Source of the DNA: Acidimicrobiia bacterium
Lineage (GTDB): Bacteria > Actinomycetota > Acidimicrobiia > Acidimicrobiales > AC-14
DNA length: 64,000 nucleotides
Direction: 5' to 3'
Assembly: GCA_023264995.1 (NCBI GenBank)
Contig: JAHFUR010000004.1
Coordinates: forward strand, 62,001 to 126,000
Shown here: one piece after another, positions 31,740 through 40,852 of the stretch
Layout: the number at the start of each line of letters is the position of its first letter
How positions within the stretch are numbered: position 1 is the first letter of the stretch
Notes under the pieces: model-generated
Told to the model about the DNA's origin: nothing
Seen by the model: the letters and a program-made list of their open reading frames with translations, nothing else
The model's database searches: none
Program-made: the position numbers and the translations under genes

Positions 31740-32443
31740 TCAGTGCGGCAGCAGTCGAAGGAGCGGGCCCCCGGCGAAGATCACGACCGCGGTGCCGGCG
31801 GAGAGGAACGGCGCGAAGGGCAGCGCATCCTTGCGGCCCCGGAGCCCGGTGGCCATCAGGCCCGCGCCGATCACGGCCCCGAACAGGAAGCCGGCGAACA
31901 TCCCGAGCATGACCTGGCCCCATCCCAGCCAGCCGAGGAACAACCCGAGCAGGAAGGCCAGCCGCACGTCGCCAAAGCCCATGGCCCCGGGCGCGATCAG
32001 GTGGAGGGCGAGCAGGGCGGCCCACGCGACCGACGCACCGAGCAGGGCGCGAACGAAGCGCCCCGGCTCGCCGGCGGCCAGGCTGGCGGCAGCGAGGAGC
32101 GGGAGGGCCGCGACGAGGGCGCCGTAGACGAGGCGGGTCGGGATGATCCGCCGCTCCAGGTCGACGGCGCAGATGGCCACCAGCGCGGCGAAGAGCACGA
32201 GGTAGGCCGGAAGCGCCCAATCGGCCCCGAAACGCAGGGTGGCGCCGGCGAACAGCCCGGCGACGGCGACGACCATCGCCGGCCGCCGCCATCGGGGCGG
32301 CGGCGCCGGTCCCTCGGTGCCCGCCCTCACCGGCAGCCGCCGCACCACCACGTCCATCCCGGCGCCGGTGCCGGCGCCGACCACCAGCAGCACCCCCGCC
32401 GCCAGTACCCGGCTCAGCGCCGCCCCCCGGCCCGGTCGGTCAT
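31740..32443 (-). CDS. pilD: type IV prepilin peptidase, apparent 5' frameshift
   Basis: Aspartic prepilin peptidase (A24 family) processing the class III signal peptides of the pilins encoded next to it. Catalytic Asp motifs are present: AVDLERRIIPTR and GFGDVRLAFLLG. There are about seven membrane helices and no N-terminal zinc/methylase domain. The peptidase frame runs from about 32425 to the stop at 31740 and has no credible start, being open to 32537 without a ribosome-binding site. An ATG at 32441-32443 has GAGGAG 9 nt upstream but is out of frame by one base after six Gs (32423-32428). Adding one G would give MTDRAGGAALSRVLAAG and a normal N-terminus. Divergent from pilB. Confidence 0.8.
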
Positions 32444-32677
32444 CGGAACTCGCTCCTCGAAACCATCGCTCGCCGGCGCCCGTCGCGGCGCGACACCCTA
32501 CCGCCACCGGCCCCGTGGTCTGGGGTGCCCGCTGCACCCGCGCCGGCCAAACGGTGCGAATGCACCATGTCGACCAGGTGTGAACAGCCCTTGGGCCTGC
32601 CCGTCACAGGGTCGACAACTCTGAGGCATGGAAGCTTCCGGCGGGCCCACACGGCTCCTCTCAAGGGTGACAGCGTC

Positions 32678-34423
32678 ATGAGCGTCGGCCGCCGTGACCG
32701 GCCGGTCGACGCCCCGCCCATCCGGGGCCGCACCGCCGACGAGGCCCCCGTCGTCCGAGCCACCAACGGCCGGCGACCCCTCCTCCTGGCCGCCGCCGCC
32801 CGGTCGATCGAGGGCCAGCCCCCGGCCGCCGTCCGCCGGCGGGCCCCGGTCGAGCCCACTCCCCCTGGGGCGCCGGCCACCGACGAACGGGGCCGGACCA
32901 CCGCCCTCGGAGCCCACCACGGCCTCCCCGTCGTCGACCTCCGCCACCAGTCCCCCCAGCGCGACGCCCTGGCCCGGCTGGACGAGGCGCTAGCCCGCGA
33001 GCTGGTCGCCATCCCGATCCGCGAGGTCCCGGGCGCCCTTGAGGTGGCGGTGGCCATTCTCCCCACACCGGCGGTCAGGGACCGGCTCGAGCGCGCCGTC
33101 GGGCTGCGGGTCACGTTCGTCCTGGCGGCCGAGAGCGACATCCGCTGGGCCATCGACGCCTCCTACCGGGCCATCGACGCCCTCGGCCAGCAGATCCAGG
33201 CCTTCGAGGCCGCCGTGGCCACCCGCAACCCGGCCGAGGCCGTCGAGCGGGGTGCCGAGCCGGATGCCCCGGTCGTCGGGATCGTCAACGCCATCGTGAC
33301 CCAGGCCCTGCGGGACCGGGCGTCCGACATCCACATCGAGCCCCAGGGCGACCGAGTGCGGGTCAGGTACCGGGTCGACGGCACCCTGCACGACGTGCTC
33401 TCCCTGCCGGCGGCCATGGGCCCCTCGCTGGTGAGCCGCATCAAGATCATGGCGGCGATGAACATCGTCGAGCGCCGGCGGCCGCAGGACGGGCAGTTCG
33501 CCACCACGATCGACGGACGCGAGCTCGACGTGCGGGTGGCGACGGGCGCCACGATCCGCGGCGAGACGGCGGTCCTGCGGCTGCTCGACAAGACCAGGAG
33601 CTCCTACAAGCTCGGCCAGCTGGGCATCCCGACCGAGGCCCACGCCCGGCTCTCGCGGCTGGTGCGGTCCCCCTTCGGCATGGTCGTGTGCGCCGGCCCG
33701 ACCGGCAGCGGCAAGACGACGACGCTCTACGCCGCGCTGGCCGAGATCAACAACCCCGAGCGCAACATCATGACGATCGAGGACCCGGTGGAGTACATCG
33801 TCGCCGGGATCAACCAGACCCAGATCAACCAGACGGCGGAGATCACCTTCGCCGGCGGTCTGAAGGCCATCCTCCGCCAGGACCCCGACGTCATCCTCGT
33901 CGGCGAGATCCGTGACGCCGAGACGGCCCGCATCGCCGTGCAGTCCGCCCTCACCGGCCACCTCGTGCTGTCGTCGTTGCACGCCACCGACGCCGTCTCG
34001 GCCCTGCTCCGGTTCCTCGACATGGGGATCGAGTCCTTCCTGGTCGCCAGCTCGGTACTGGCCATCGTCGGCCAGCGCCTCGTGCGCCGCATCTGCGACG
34101 CCTGCAAGGCGCCGTTCGACCCGCCGGCCGAGGACCTGGCCTTCTACTTCGAGGCCGACGGGGCACCGAAGTCGACGTTCTGGCACGGCGAAGGTTGCAA
34201 CTTCTGCAGCCAGACCGGCTACCAGGACCGCATCGGCGTCTACGAGGTCCTCGTGCTCGACGAGGCCACCCGCAAGCTCGTCGTCAACGGTGCCGGCGCC
34301 CAGGAGCTGCGGGCCCACGCCGTCGCCAACGGGATGCACACCCTCCGCGACGAGGGCCTGCGCCTCGTCGAGGAGGACGTCACCACCATCTCCGAGATCC
34401 TCCGCACGATCTACATCACCTAG
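32678..34423 (+). CDS. pilB: type IV pilus assembly ATPase PilB
   Basis: 581-residue GspE/PilB-family hexameric ATPase driving pilus extension. A variable, Arg-rich N-terminus of about 80 residues precedes a MshEN-like region, then the core: Walker A GPTGSGKTTTLYAAL, Asp box NIMTIEDPVEYIVAGINQTQIN, Walker B RQDPDVILVGEIRDAETA and His box LVLSSLHATDA. A zinc-binding tetracysteine CDACKAPF...CNFCSQTGY is present, as in PilB/GspE. Start ATG 32678 has AAGGGTG upstream; the frame continues upstream without similarity. First gene of a seven-gene pilus cluster. Confidence 0.93.
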   Translation: MSVGRRDRPVDAPPIRGRTADEAPVVRATNGRRPLLLAAAARSIEGQPPAAVRRRAPVEPTPPGAPATDERGRTTALGAHHGLPVVDLRHQSPQRDALARLDEALARELVAIPIREVPGALEVAVAILPTPAVRDRLERAVGLRVTFVLAAESDIRWAIDASYRAIDALGQQIQAFEAAVATRNPAEAVERGAEPDAPVVGIVNAIVTQALRDRASDIHIEPQGDRVRVRYRVDGTLHDVLSLPAAMGPSLVSRIKIMAAMNIVERRRPQDGQFATTIDGRELDVRVATGATIRGETAVLRLLDKTRSSYKLGQLGIPTEAHARLSRLVRSPFGMVVCAGPTGSGKTTTLYAALAEINNPERNIMTIEDPVEYIVAGINQTQINQTAEITFAGGLKAILRQDPDVILVGEIRDAETARIAVQSALTGHLVLSSLHATDAVSALLRFLDMGIESFLVASSVLAIVGQRLVRRICDACKAPFDPPAEDLAFYFEADGAPKSTFWHGEGCNFCSQTGYQDRIGVYEVLVLDEATRKLVVNGAGAQELRAHAVANGMHTLRDEGLRLVEEDVTTISEILRTIYIT

Positions 34424-34431
34424 GAGCCCGC

Positions 34432-35637
34432 GTGACCACCTACGCGTACAAAGCCCTGGCTGCCAACGGCAAACGGGCCCGCGGCCGGGTCGAGGCCGAG
34501 ACGTCCTACCGGGCCGGGGTCGACCTGGCCGAACGCGGCCTCCAGGAGATCGACCTCAAGGAGCGCAAGAGCATCCTGCACGCCGAGCTGACCAAGAAGA
34601 AGGTCAAGCGCGAGGAGATCATGCACTTCTCCCGCCAGCTTGGCGCCTTCGTGCGCGCCGGCGTGCCCCTGGTCGACGCCATCGACGTGATCGCCAAGGA
34701 GGCCCCGAACGAGGTCTTCCAGCAGGTCCTCTGGGAGCTGCGCGACGCCCTCGCCGGCGGCGAGACCTTCGCCGACGCCCTGTCCCGCCACGAGAAGATC
34801 TTCCCCCGCTACTACCGCGACATCCTGCGCTCGGCCGAGCTGACCGGCTCGCTCGACGTGGTGCTCGACCAGCTCGCCGGCTATGTCGAGCGGGACCTCG
34901 AAGCCCGCCGCAAGATCACCTCCGCCCTCCTCTACCCCTGCATCGTGCTGGGGATGGCGATCGTGACCGTGGCCGTCCTCACCGGCTTCGTCCTGCCTCG
35001 GTTCAAGACCTTCTTCGACTCCTTCGACGCCAAGCTCCCGCTCCCGACCCGCATGCTGATCGCCTTCGGCAACTTCGTCGGCTCGTTCTGGTGGGCCATC
35101 CTGCTCGCCTTCGCCCTGGTCGGCACGTTCCTCTATGCCGGCCTTCGCACCGAGAACGGCAAGTTCAAGCGCGACGGTGCCCTGCTCCGGCTGTACGCCG
35201 TCGGCTCGGTGTTCCGGTACTCGATCCTCGAGCGGTTCTGCCGGATCCTCTCGGCCATGGTGCGCGCCGGCGTGCCCCTCCCCGACGCCATGGCGGTCGC
35301 CACTGACACCACGGCCAACCGGGTGTTCAAGAAGGCGTTGGTCACCGCCCGGGAGCAGATGATCACCGGCGAGGGACTGGCTGGCCCGCTGGACGGCACC
35401 GGCCTGTTCCCGGGCGTCGCCCGCCAGATGGTGCGGGTCGGCGAGGAGACCGGCACCCTCGACCAGCAGCTCGAGACGGCCGCCGAGTTCTACGGCATCG
35501 AGCTCGAGTACAAGATCAAGCGCCTCACCACCCTGTTCGAGCCCGCGGTGATCCTCTTCGTGGGCGTCGTCGTCGGCTTTGTCGCCATTGCCCTGGTCTC
35601 GGCCATGTACGGCATCTACGGGCAGGTCGACATCTGA
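34432..35637 (+). CDS. pilC: type IV pilus inner-membrane platform protein PilC
   Basis: 401-residue polytopic protein with two repeated GspF domains (about 65-190 and 270-390) that docks PilB/PilT and the growing pilus. Motifs: FSRQLGAFVRAGVPLVDAI, its second copy FCRILSAMVRAGVPLPDAM, and VGEETGTLDQQL. Three TM helices lie near residues 165-185, 215-235 and 370-390. Start GTG with TAGGAG upstream, 8 bp after the pilB stop. The stop TGA shares its last A with the ATG of the next gene (TGATG). Confidence 0.93.
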   Translation: MTTYAYKALAANGKRARGRVEAETSYRAGVDLAERGLQEIDLKERKSILHAELTKKKVKREEIMHFSRQLGAFVRAGVPLVDAIDVIAKEAPNEVFQQVLWELRDALAGGETFADALSRHEKIFPRYYRDILRSAELTGSLDVVLDQLAGYVERDLEARRKITSALLYPCIVLGMAIVTVAVLTGFVLPRFKTFFDSFDAKLPLPTRMLIAFGNFVGSFWWAILLAFALVGTFLYAGLRTENGKFKRDGALLRLYAVGSVFRYSILERFCRILSAMVRAGVPLPDAMAVATDTTANRVFKKALVTAREQMITGEGLAGPLDGTGLFPGVARQMVRVGEETGTLDQQLETAAEFYGIELEYKIKRLTTLFEPAVILFVGVVVGFVAIALVSAMYGIYGQVDI

Positions 35638-36080
35638 TGGACCGCAGGGGGACGCTGGGGCCGGAGGCCGGGACCACACTGGTGGAGCTGCTGGTGACCG
35701 TGGCCATCCTCGGCCTCGCCATCGTGGCCATCGTCGGCGGCATGAGCACGTCGATCGTCGCCACCGACTACGGGCGCAAGCAGGCCCAGGCCCGCACCGT
35801 GCTGGTCAGTGCGGCCGAGGCCGTGAAGAGCAACGCCGGCAACCCGTACCAGAGCTGCGCCACGCCGGCGTCCTACGCCCCGGCCAGCGGCGTCACCCTG
35901 CCCACCGGCTGGACCGCGGCCGCGGTCGCCGTCCTGAGCGTCAAGTACTGGGACGGCGCGGCGTGGGCCACCGCCTGCCCGTCGCCCGATTCGAAGCTCC
36001 AGCTCCTCGATGTCCAGGTGACCGCCCCCGGCGGCCGGGCCATCGAGACGGCCACCGTCGTGAAGCGGAACCCTTCATGA
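35637..36080 (+). CDS. type IV pilin-like protein (minor pilin)
   Basis: 147 residues. A class III leader (MDRRGTLGPEAG) ends in Gly before TTLVELLVTVAILGLAIVAIVGG, with Glu at +5, so it should be cleaved and methylated by the prepilin peptidase. Position +1 is Thr rather than Phe, as is frequent in minor pilins. The globular part contains two Cys (YQSCATP, TACPSP) that may form the D-region disulfide. It is coupled to pilC upstream and, through an ATGA overlap, to the next pilin. Confidence 0.8.
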   Translation: MDRRGTLGPEAGTTLVELLVTVAILGLAIVAIVGGMSTSIVATDYGRKQAQARTVLVSAAEAVKSNAGNPYQSCATPASYAPASGVTLPTGWTAAAVAVLSVKYWDGAAWATACPSPDSKLQLLDVQVTAPGGRAIETATVVKRNPS

Positions 36081-36634
36081 GCGGCCTCCGCAGGGGCGAG
36101 GACGGGTTCACGCTCCCGGAGCTGCTGATGGCCATCACCATCCTGGCCATCATCATCGTCCCGCTGACCGGCTCACTGTTCACCGGGCTGCGGACCGCCG
36201 ACCGCACGGCGTCCATCCTGGCCTCCTCGGCCGACCGCCAGCGGCTCTCGCTCTACTTCCCCCCCGACGTCGCCAGCGCCTCTGCGGTGGACACGGCGGC
36301 GGGGGCGTGGGGATGCGCCGGCGCCGCTCCGGCCGGCACCACCAACGTCGTGCAGCTCACCTGGCACGAGTTCAACGCCGCCGGGTCGACGCCGGTGACG
36401 ACGCTGGTCACCTCCTTCGTCGCCGACTACCGCCTCGTCCAGGTCGGCACCGAGTGGCAGATGACGCGCTACGCCTGCACGGCGGGTGGCGCCGCCACCC
36501 CGGTCGACATCGCCCACCACCTGCCGGCCAGCACGGCGGCGACCGTGTCCACCAGCGGGACCACCGTCGCCCTGACCCTCACCGACACCCTCGGCACGCA
36601 GTACACGGTCTCGGGGTCGAGGAGGTCGGCATGA
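36077..36634 (+). CDS. type IV pilin-like protein (minor pilin, PilV/PilW-like)
   Basis: 185 residues. The leader MSGLRRGEDG is followed by FTLPELLMAITILAIIIVPLTGSLFTGL; Phe at +1 and Glu at +5 fit prepilin processing, with a Pro at +4. The C-terminal domain is beta-rich (TNVVQLTWHEF, TLVTSFVADYRLVQVGTEWQMTRYAC) with two Cys. ATGA overlaps link it to both neighbours. Its place between a small pilin and a large PilX-like protein resembles tip-complex minor pilins in other T4P clusters (inference). Confidence 0.8.
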   Translation: MSGLRRGEDGFTLPELLMAITILAIIIVPLTGSLFTGLRTADRTASILASSADRQRLSLYFPPDVASASAVDTAAGAWGCAGAAPAGTTNVVQLTWHEFNAAGSTPVTTLVTSFVADYRLVQVGTEWQMTRYACTAGGAATPVDIAHHLPASTAATVSTSGTTVALTLTDTLGTQYTVSGSRRSA

Positions 36635-38061
36635 CGGCGGCGGCGAGCACGGGCCGGCGGCGCTGCCGCCGGGGCGACGAGAGCGGCTCCACCCTCATCC
36701 TGGCCCTCGTCTTCATCTCGCTGTTCGGCCTCTTCATCGCCGCCCTGCTGTCGGAGTCCACCGTCGGCCTCCGCACCAACGACGGCGCCCGCCGGCGTAC
36801 CGGGAACCTCCTTGCTGCCGACGGCGGGGTCGAGTGGGGGATCCACCAGGCTCGCAACGACGCCACCTGCCCCACCACCGCCGCCGGCCAGCAGACGCTG
36901 ACCTCCACCCTGGCGCTCGGCGCCCGGACCGCCACGATCACCTGCCGGGACCTGGTCGGGGCGGTCGCCTCGCCCGCCGGCCAGCAGTGGGCCGTGATCA
37001 CCACCAGCCCGGCCGTCGACAGCTTGACGACCGTGAACCTTGCCGGCGACCCCGTCACGGTGAGCGGCGGCGACGTCTGGGCCGGCGGCGGCCTGTCGCT
37101 GGCCCGCGACCTCGCCATCTCCGACGGCGACCTGGCCACCAAGCTCACCAGCTGTGCCGGCGCCGTCCAGCCGGCCAAGGCCACCGTGTCCGGGGCCGAC
37201 CTCTGGTCATGCACGACCGCGGCCACTCCCGACGTGCCCCACGCCCTGCCTGCGGCGCCCGCCGTGGCGTCGGTACCGACGAACACCACGCTCTGCAGCG
37301 GCCAGACCTGGCAGATCTTCCACCCCGGCAAGTACACGAGCGTGCTCTCCGAGCACCCCGAGCTCACGCAGTACAACTACTTCGAAAGCGGCATCTACTA
37401 CTTCGAGGACGTCGGCAACCTCGACTTCACCAACCGGGTCACGATCGGCGGCCAAGCGCCGGCCGGCGAGACCGCAGTGGTGGCCCCGGCCTGCACGCCC
37501 AACGACACCACCGCCGGCGCCCTGTCACAGGCCAGTGGCAAGGGGGTCACCTTCGTGCTCGGCGGGCATTCGTCGCTCGTCGTCGGGCACTACACGGGAG
37601 CGATCTCGGCCTTCGAGCTCTACACCCGGGTGCCGGCCGCGGCCGACAGCACATCGACTCCGGGGATCAGCCTGATCGCCGCGCCGGTAACCGCCAACGG
37701 CTACAAGGCCTGGCAGGCCATCGGCGCCTACACCTACGCCTTCGCCACGGCCACGGCGCTCACCACCGGTGTGCCCGTCGCCGTCCATGGGCTGCTCTAC
37801 GCACCCACTGCGCTCGTCTACATCAACACCCGGGCCACGCCGCCGTTCATGGCCGGCGTCGTCGCTTCCAAGCTCATTGTGACCGCCGGTGCGCCCGGCT
37901 CGGTGGCGGCCGTGGCCGCCCAGGGCCGGCGCACCCTCCTTCTCACCTCGACGGCCTCCTCGGGCGCGGCGGGGGAGATCACGACCGTGGAGAACGCCGT
38001 CGTGAAGATCGCCAACGACCCGACCCGCACAGCAACGGTGCGCTCGTGGCGAGTGCTGTGA
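36631..38061 (+). CDS. large PilX-like pilus assembly protein
   Basis: 476 residues. An unusual N-terminus, MTAAASTGRRRCRRGDESGSTLILALVFISLFGLFIAALLSES, resembles PilX-N proteins, where the hydrophobic helix follows GS-T and lacks the +5 Glu. The remaining 430 residues form a long beta-rich domain, possibly a surface adhesin-like tip (DVWAGGGLSLARDLAISDG..., GKGVTFVLGGHSSLVVGHY). GGAGG lies 5 nt before the ATG. Translationally coupled to the upstream minor pilin by ATGA. Much larger than an ordinary pilin; a tip or adhesive role is an inference. Confidence 0.7.
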   Translation: MTAAASTGRRRCRRGDESGSTLILALVFISLFGLFIAALLSESTVGLRTNDGARRRTGNLLAADGGVEWGIHQARNDATCPTTAAGQQTLTSTLALGARTATITCRDLVGAVASPAGQQWAVITTSPAVDSLTTVNLAGDPVTVSGGDVWAGGGLSLARDLAISDGDLATKLTSCAGAVQPAKATVSGADLWSCTTAATPDVPHALPAAPAVASVPTNTTLCSGQTWQIFHPGKYTSVLSEHPELTQYNYFESGIYYFEDVGNLDFTNRVTIGGQAPAGETAVVAPACTPNDTTAGALSQASGKGVTFVLGGHSSLVVGHYTGAISAFELYTRVPAAADSTSTPGISLIAAPVTANGYKAWQAIGAYTYAFATATALTTGVPVAVHGLLYAPTALVYINTRATPPFMAGVVASKLIVTAGAPGSVAAVAAQGRRTLLLTSTASSGAAGEITTVENAVVKIANDPTRTATVRSWRVL

Positions 38062-38086
38062 CCAACACAAACCAAAGGAGGAAGTC

Positions 38087-38461
38087 ATGTTCCAATCACT
38101 GGTGAAGCGGATGAACCGGTCAGACGAGTCGGGGTTCACCCTGATCGAGCTCCTGATGGTCATCGTGATCCTGGCCATCCTGTCTGCCGTCGTCGTCTTC
38201 TCCCTGGCCGGCCTCACCGACAAGGGCCAGAAGTCGGCGTGCAAGGCCGACTACAACACCCTCGTCACCGCCGAAGAGTCCCACTACGCCGACCCCGGGT
38301 TCGGCACGTGGGTCGACGAGGGGACGCTCCAGACCGACAAGTTCCTGGCCAGCCTGTCCCCCAACTACGCGCTGACCGCCACGGGCGGCCCCCCGGCCAC
38401 CGGCTACACGATCGCCCAGCAGAACGGCAAGTGCACGGCCTACGGCATCCCGCCGGCGTAG
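38087..38461 (+). CDS. pilA: major type IV pilin PilA
   Basis: 124 residues. Leader MFQSLVKRMNRSDESG, then FTLIELLMVIVILAILSAVVVFSLAGL, an exact class III pilin signature (Phe +1, Glu +5). The short globular domain has two Cys (SACKADY and GKCTAYG) that likely form the disulfide. A very strong AAAGGAGGAAGTC precedes the ATG, implying high expression relative to neighbours. A 12-bp terminator hairpin follows before pilT, consistent with abundant expression of the main fibre subunit. Confidence 0.92.
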   Translation: MFQSLVKRMNRSDESGFTLIELLMVIVILAILSAVVVFSLAGLTDKGQKSACKADYNTLVTAEESHYADPGFGTWVDEGTLQTDKFLASLSPNYALTATGGPPATGYTIAQQNGKCTAYGIPPA

Positions 38462-38482
38462 GCCCCAGCCGAGCCATCCACA

Positions 38483-38513
38483 GGGCAGGCCCGGCCGAGC
38501 GCCGGGCCTGCCC
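38483..38513 (+). terminator. hairpin between pilA and pilT
   Basis: GGGCAGGCCCGG-CCGAGCG-CCGGGCCTGCCC: perfect 12-bp stem with a 7-nt loop, 21 bp after the pilA stop. No long T-tract, so partial read-through into pilT is plausible. Confidence 0.6.
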
Positions 38514-38534
38514 CTTCACGAGAAAGAGACCAGC

Positions 38535-39662
38535 GTGAACCACGCCGCCACCCCGTTCATCGAGCGCCAGCTCACCGCCCTCTGGAACACGGGCGGCACC
38601 GACCTGCTCTTCACGCCCGGCACGCCCCCCCTGGCCCGCATCGACGGCACCATCGCCGCCTTCGACTCCGCCGTGGAGCTGCTGCCCAAGGAGACCGAGG
38701 GCATCGCCCAGGCCCTGCTCTCACCCCAGCAGTTCGAAGCCCTCGAACGCGACAAGGAGGTCGACTTCTCCTTCGAGTGGCAGGACCGGGCCCGCTTCCG
38801 TGGCAACGCGTTCCACACCCGGGGCCGGATCGCGTTGAGCCTGCGCATGATCCCCGTCGAGATCCCGACCTTCGAAGCGCTCGGGCTGCCGCCGGTGTTC
38901 GAGACTTTCGTACGCCTGCCTCAGGGCTTCGTGCTCCTCACCGGCCCGACCGGTTCGGGCAAGACCACGACCATCGCCTCGATCCTCGACCGCATCAACG
39001 CCGAGCGGGCCTGCCACATCGTGACGCTCGAGGACCCGATCGAGTACGTCCACCGCCGGCGCAAGGCGGCGATCAGCCAGCGGGAGATCGGCGCGGACAG
39101 CCACTCCTTCGCCCGGGGCCTGCGCTCCGCCCTCCGCGAGGACCCCGACGTGGTCCTCGTCGGCGAGATGCGAGACCCCGAGAGCATCGGCACCGCTCTC
39201 ACCATCGCCGAGACCGGCCACCTGGTCTTCGCCAGCCTGCACACCAACGACGCGGCCCAGTCGCTCGACCGCATCGTCGACGTGTTCCCCGCCGAGAGCC
39301 AAGCCCAGGTGCGCATGCAGCTCGCCGGCTCGCTCGCCGCCGTGGTGTCCCAGCGCCTGCTGCCCCGCATCGACGGTGGGCGAGTAGCCGCCTTCGAGAT
39401 CCTCCTGGCCACCAACGCGGTCCGCAACCTCATCCGGGAGGGCAAGACCCGCCAGGTCCGCAACGTGATCCTCACCGGTCAGCGCCAGGGCATGCTCACC
39501 CTGGAGATGTCGCTGTCGAGCCTGGTGCGCGACGGTGTCATCACCTACGACGAGGCCGTCGAGCACAGCCTGTTCGCCGACGAGATCGACAAGCCGGTGC
39601 AGCGCCCCGAGCTGGTGGAGGTCGCCGGCCGCCGGAACTGGGCCGGGCGAGCTAGCCGGTGA
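38535..39662 (+). CDS. pilT: type IV pilus retraction ATPase PilT
   Basis: 375-residue PilT-type ATPase that depolymerises pili, enabling twitching. Walker A GPTGSGKTTTIASIL, Asp box HIVTLEDPIEYVH, Walker B REDPDVVLVGEMRDPESI, His box HLVFASLHTNDAAQSLDRIVDVFP, and the PilT AIRNLIRE-like block ATNAVRNLIREGKTRQ are all present. Start GTG. It lies 22 bp after the pilA terminator and overlaps the convergent secreted-protein gene by 11 bp. Confidence 0.93.
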   Translation: MNHAATPFIERQLTALWNTGGTDLLFTPGTPPLARIDGTIAAFDSAVELLPKETEGIAQALLSPQQFEALERDKEVDFSFEWQDRARFRGNAFHTRGRIALSLRMIPVEIPTFEALGLPPVFETFVRLPQGFVLLTGPTGSGKTTTIASILDRINAERACHIVTLEDPIEYVHRRRKAAISQREIGADSHSFARGLRSALREDPDVVLVGEMRDPESIGTALTIAETGHLVFASLHTNDAAQSLDRIVDVFPAESQAQVRMQLAGSLAAVVSQRLLPRIDGGRVAAFEILLATNAVRNLIREGKTRQVRNVILTGQRQGMLTLEMSLSSLVRDGVITYDEAVEHSLFADEIDKPVQRPELVEVAGRRNWAGRASR

Positions 39663-40728
39663 GCCTCGGCCGGCCCGGGACCCCGCTCGCCGGCGGCGAG
39701 GTCGGGAACCGGGTGGTCGACGTCGTGGCGTTGACCCGGACCGTGGTTGACGTCACCGGGCTCTGACCGCCCGGGAGGGTGGTCGTGGGCCGCATCGTCG
39801 TCGGCGTGGTGGGCGGCAACGTGGTCGCCGGCGAGGTCGAGGTCGTGGTCGACGCGACCGTGGTGGACGTGGTCGTCGTCGGCGGGTCGAGGGTGATCAC
39901 GACCTGGGCCCCGCCCAGGGCCACCGGGTTCCCGAGATCCAGCGGGTCCTCGCTGTGCACGCCCAGGGCCAGCACGTCCATGAACGCCGGCCAGTCGGTG
40001 AAGTCTTCCCTCCAGCAGCAGGTGTCGAGGGGGTCGGTGACCACGGTGGGACCGTGGGTGATGCCGACATCGGTGCCCTCGATGGTGGGCTGGATGTCGT
40101 TGTAGGGCGTCACCAGGAAGTTGTGCACGAACGTCCCGATGCCGCCGAGGTAGAAGAACGGGTTGGCGAAGCCGATCTGGGTGAGGCCGAACACGCCGCC
40201 CCCACCGTTGACGAAGTCGGCGAAGTCGGAGCTGCGCCCCTCCAGCGCCGTCTCCTCGGCCTGGTTGAGGCCCCCGCTGGCCGCGATCGATTCCGAGCTG
40301 ACGACCACGACCATGCCGTACCCCACGAAGGACTGCCCGGTGATGGCCGGCCCGCCGTTGACGTAGGTGAGCGGAGCGCCGGTCAGGAAGGGCCCGACCG
40401 CGTTCCAGAACGCGCTCACCTGGTCGGTGAGGATCGGAAGGTTCAGCTTGCCGGCCCCGAGCACGAGGATCCCGGTACCGCCGTTGGTGCGCTGGTTGTA
40501 GATGTTCTGGACGAGGGGCGCCCACACGGTCTGCGGGTCGCCTTGGAACCCCGGCCCGCCGTTCTCGGCGGCGATCCCCAGCACGACCACCGGGCCCCCG
40601 GTCACGGCGCCGACGCTCGACCGGGCCAGCACCAGGCCCACGCCGACGAACAGGGTGAGCAGCGGGACGACGACCAGCCGGCGAGCTGTCGGCCTCTGGC
40701 TCTCTGCCCAGCGAATCAACGGCTGCAT
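39652..40728 (-). CDS. secreted protein with Thr/Pro-rich C-terminus
   Basis: 358 residues. An ATG at 40726-40728 with GGAGG 6 nt upstream is preferred to an in-frame TTG at 40738-40740. A hydrophobic helix (VVVPLLTLFVGVGLVLA) makes a signal peptide or anchor. The middle domain is Gly-rich (VVVLGIAAENGGPGFQGDPQTVWAPLVQNIYNQRTNGGTGILVLGAGK), with an FNGGGGVFGL-like segment (DFVNGGGGVFGLTQIGFA) and two adjacent Cys (DTCCW). The last 90 residues are TTT/STT/PTT repeats. It lies in the pilus region but no pilus function is shown. Family unknown. Confidence 0.65.
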   Translation of the reverse strand: MQPLIRWAESQRPTARRLVVVPLLTLFVGVGLVLARSSVGAVTGGPVVVLGIAAENGGPGFQGDPQTVWAPLVQNIYNQRTNGGTGILVLGAGKLNLPILTDQVSAFWNAVGPFLTGAPLTYVNGGPAITGQSFVGYGMVVVVSSESIAASGGLNQAEETALEGRSSDFADFVNGGGGVFGLTQIGFANPFFYLGGIGTFVHNFLVTPYNDIQPTIEGTDVGITHGPTVVTDPLDTCCWREDFTDWPAFMDVLALGVHSEDPLDLGNPVALGGAQVVITLDPPTTTTSTTVASTTTSTSPATTLPPTTPTTMRPTTTLPGGQSPVTSTTVRVNATTSTTRFPTSPPASGVPGRPRLTG

Positions 40729-40801
40729 GACCGCCTCCAACCGAATTGTAGAACCAGGCCGCAGCCTATTGGACGGTATGTCTGCGGAAAGGGAGCCCCC
40801 T

Positions 40802-40852
40802 CGAACCGGTGACGGATCCGGTGGCCAGGCGCGACAGATCTGTCACCGGTTC
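40802..40852. repeat. dispersed palindromic repeat, copy B
   Basis: Arms 40802-40820 (CGAACCGGTGACGGATCCG) and 40835-40852 pair around a 14-nt loop, matching copy A in arm sequence and loop length. It overlaps the 3' end of aat: the aat stop codon is formed by the GGTGAC arm. Confidence 0.7.
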
